From CAYUEN01 sp964443745 (lineage in GTDB: Bacteria; Campylobacterota; Campylobacteria; Campylobacterales; QNZT01): a DNA stretch of 6,447 nt. Position 1 is the first letter of the stretch. The number at the start of each line of letters is the position of its first letter. Positions 5,901 to 6,447 of the stretch are shown piece by piece. The notes under the pieces are model-generated. The model searched no databases and was not told the DNA's origin. It saw only the letters and a list, made by a program, of their open reading frames with translations. The position numbers were made by a program, and so were the translations under genes. The stretch lies in contig CAYUEN010000056.1 in the NCBI GenBank assembly GCA_964443745.1, positions 1 to 6,447 of the forward strand, in the 5' to 3' direction.

Positions 5901-6447
5901 GTCTTCTTTTCGATCTTCTTTTTGTTTTCTCTTTCGTTCGCGGGGGTCTTCTTTCGTTCGGCTTTTTCGAGACAGAAATCGACCAGCTTGAGCATGCCCG
6001 CCCGAACCCGCACGAAACGAGAAATGGCCGATCCCGCATTTGCGGTGTTTTGGACGCAAATCTTCGGCTTGTAGCCGTCCGGAATGGTGGCGGTATCTAT
6101 CTGTACCACCTGCGTACCCGGCGAGACCCCCTCGAAATGATACCGTCCCCGAGCGTCCGTCATCGCCGTACGGCCGTCGGAGAGATAGAGTACGATACGA
6201 CCCTTTTTGCCCTCAGGAAGCCCCAAAACGCTTCCTGCGATAAATCCCTTTTTGGGAGCGACACTCGTCTCTTCGGGAATTTCGAACCGTATATACAGCG
6301 GGTTCGAGAGCGTTTCGTCACGATTTGCGATATCGACGATTCCATCCAAGTTCCTTCTTTTTGCGGCTCCGGCCAAAATCGCGTAGGAGAGTATGCGGCT
6401 CTTTTTCGGCTCGAGTCTCGGCAGCGACACCAGACAGGTACCGTTTT
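2906..6447 (-). CDS. Large outer-membrane beta-barrel protein with SdrD/prealbumin-like domain, 5' end outside window
   Basis: The frame is open to the window edge. The GTG at 6430 is an internal valine codon (upstream residues read NGTCLV), so the N-terminus and any signal peptide are missing; numbering below starts at that Val. Residues 62-120 look like an SdrD-B or carboxypeptidase-regulatory-type beta-sandwich (KGFIAGSVLG ... DARGRYHFEGVSPG ... IPDGYKP). C125 and C153 follow and could form a disulphide. Residues 158-180 are a Lys/Glu-rich linker. Residues 200-400 contain predicted beta or Ig-like domains. From 402 come motifs I recall from a proteobacterial outer-membrane family linked to DUF11/conserved-repeat proteins: WILVGFAEGTVGY (402-414), RIDPTRYYTIYADAS (466-480), LFGDMHTGLDRVKLARYDRALTG (504-526). 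Residues about 640-1161 are alternating strands rich in Tyr and Arg, consistent with a large barrel, ending GWLGVGYNF (1125-1133) and IYLRLRMKY (1151-1159), then a basic tail of about 13 residues. Role is inferred: display or export of surface proteins. G+C is much higher than in the lipoprotein gene. Confidence 0.85.
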   Translation of the reverse strand, partial: NGTCLVSLPRLEPKKSRILSYAILAGAAKRRNLDGIVDIANRDETLSNPLYIRFEIPEETSVAPKKGFIAGSVLGLPEGKKGRIVLYLSDGRTAMTDARGRYHFEGVSPGTQVVQIDTATIPDGYKPKICVQNTANAGSAISRFVRVRAGMLKLVDFCLEKAERKKTPANERENKKKIEKKTSSMPHYGIGDLAKYEGEGYRWLWPPTEGYVPAIGSIKAALYYPKNQKLTLYLNEKEVDPLNYEGSLADAKYSGAIARYRGIDIMEGDNYLKAEFRDKEGKLLRTLERKVHLSGAPAEAVLVPEASYLVADAKRPAVIALRLLDRYGYPVRESMQGRFVLDPPYEAYEEEDAQLQTQKNIFRVEKGGVTRIKLQPTALSGEVKLHLPLEGEEEPITVRLKPKMREWILVGFAEGTVGYRKIRDNMQKSVSDKVLHEGRLSFFAKGRIRGQTLLTIAYDSGKEPDLELFDRIDPTRYYTIYADASLQGSEAPSRRKLYIKMENETYTLLFGDMHTGLDRVKLARYDRALTGFKAVLESNETRLLFFASDTDSRFVKEEISPDGTSGLYRLKHRRIVENSEKITLVVRDRYRHDLVLSKKVLTPLIDYTIYYEEGKLYFKEPIFGRDQEGNPRFIEIDYEISGKGRGDLIYGGRASWTRKDEGLGVGVNYVKEPDAALGGVDMESEISKNTRFRAEYARTFRQNAADTDAYYLDLKYRDRTRYFLAYLKRTEREFGLAQQSRFETDSMRYGMEGKISYRKNYHLDFAAYRDRRLSGDNTVTSVEAKNSYTNADTTLYLGYRYFHDLHSGSQLLGGVSRKLFGSRLRFQLTKEYLLSGVSETFPDRTALNLSYMLTKNSDLFARSEIVKNDTGRRMLYTGGVVLKPWEKGMFRASVASSAESDGESLYSNYIFQQGYQVNKNLTLNGGIEKNIRLRDDSNDSEPYTSYTASATYQRKNWTYSLRGAYKKSRYKRVSLDLGVYTQKRELNLGLAFGIRAEKSFRKEGDDHSVSANLAMAYRPQEGKILLGRFDYVDRKSGSARTKQYTNTLLFSQKMTPSLEIALQYALKFTRTYLEGKHYDSWIDLASAEATYDLNGKTDVGFHASMRHYWKNDRMEFGSGVFAGYNLFENGWLGVGYNFDALTPQENIGSDFRTQDIYLRLRMKYDQMSLKEMAKRYMKR

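Overview
The window looks like chromosomal DNA from an epsilonproteobacterium (Campylobacterota). The best clue is a complete one-piece tmRNA gene (ssrA, about 2343-2720). Its tag reading frame encodes ANNTNYRPAHALAA, close in pattern to the Campylobacter and Helicobacter tags as I remember them (ANNVKFAPAYAKAA, VNNTDYAPAYAKAA). No ribosomal or housekeeping protein gene is present to fix the genus.

Layout, left to right. A small plus-strand gene of unknown function (50-283) is followed by a 104-base gap. Next come two minus-strand genes for exported proteins: a seven-blade delta-60 repeat lipoprotein (966-2174) and, 128 bases downstream of it, a small secreted protein of unknown function (388-837). 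A 168-base divergent intergenic region follows, with a TATAAT box facing the lipoprotein gene and a good sigma-70 promoter facing ssrA. After ssrA there is a 185-base gap with a probable minus-strand terminator. The rest of the window (2906 to the right edge) is one very large minus-strand gene, cut off at its 5' end by the window border. It encodes an outer-membrane protein: a prealbumin/SdrD-like domain, a Lys/Glu-rich linker, further predicted beta domains, and a C-terminal beta-barrel of roughly 500 residues.

The protein genes share a cell-envelope theme: three of the four encode predicted exported or outer-membrane proteins. Nothing in the sequence ties the delta-60 lipoprotein and its small neighbour to the large outer-membrane protein, because ssrA lies between them. 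Base composition changes sharply across ssrA. Lines I counted in the lipoprotein gene are about 28-33% G+C, while lines in the large gene are about 43-60%. Since ssrA 3' ends are well-known integration sites, the two flanks may have different histories, but no duplicated ssrA 3' end is visible here.

I see no CRISPR array, insertion sequence, tRNA, or recognisable defence or biosynthetic system. The most interesting object is the truncated outer-membrane protein, whose best-known relatives (from memory) are associated with DUF11-type surface proteins in other proteobacteria.
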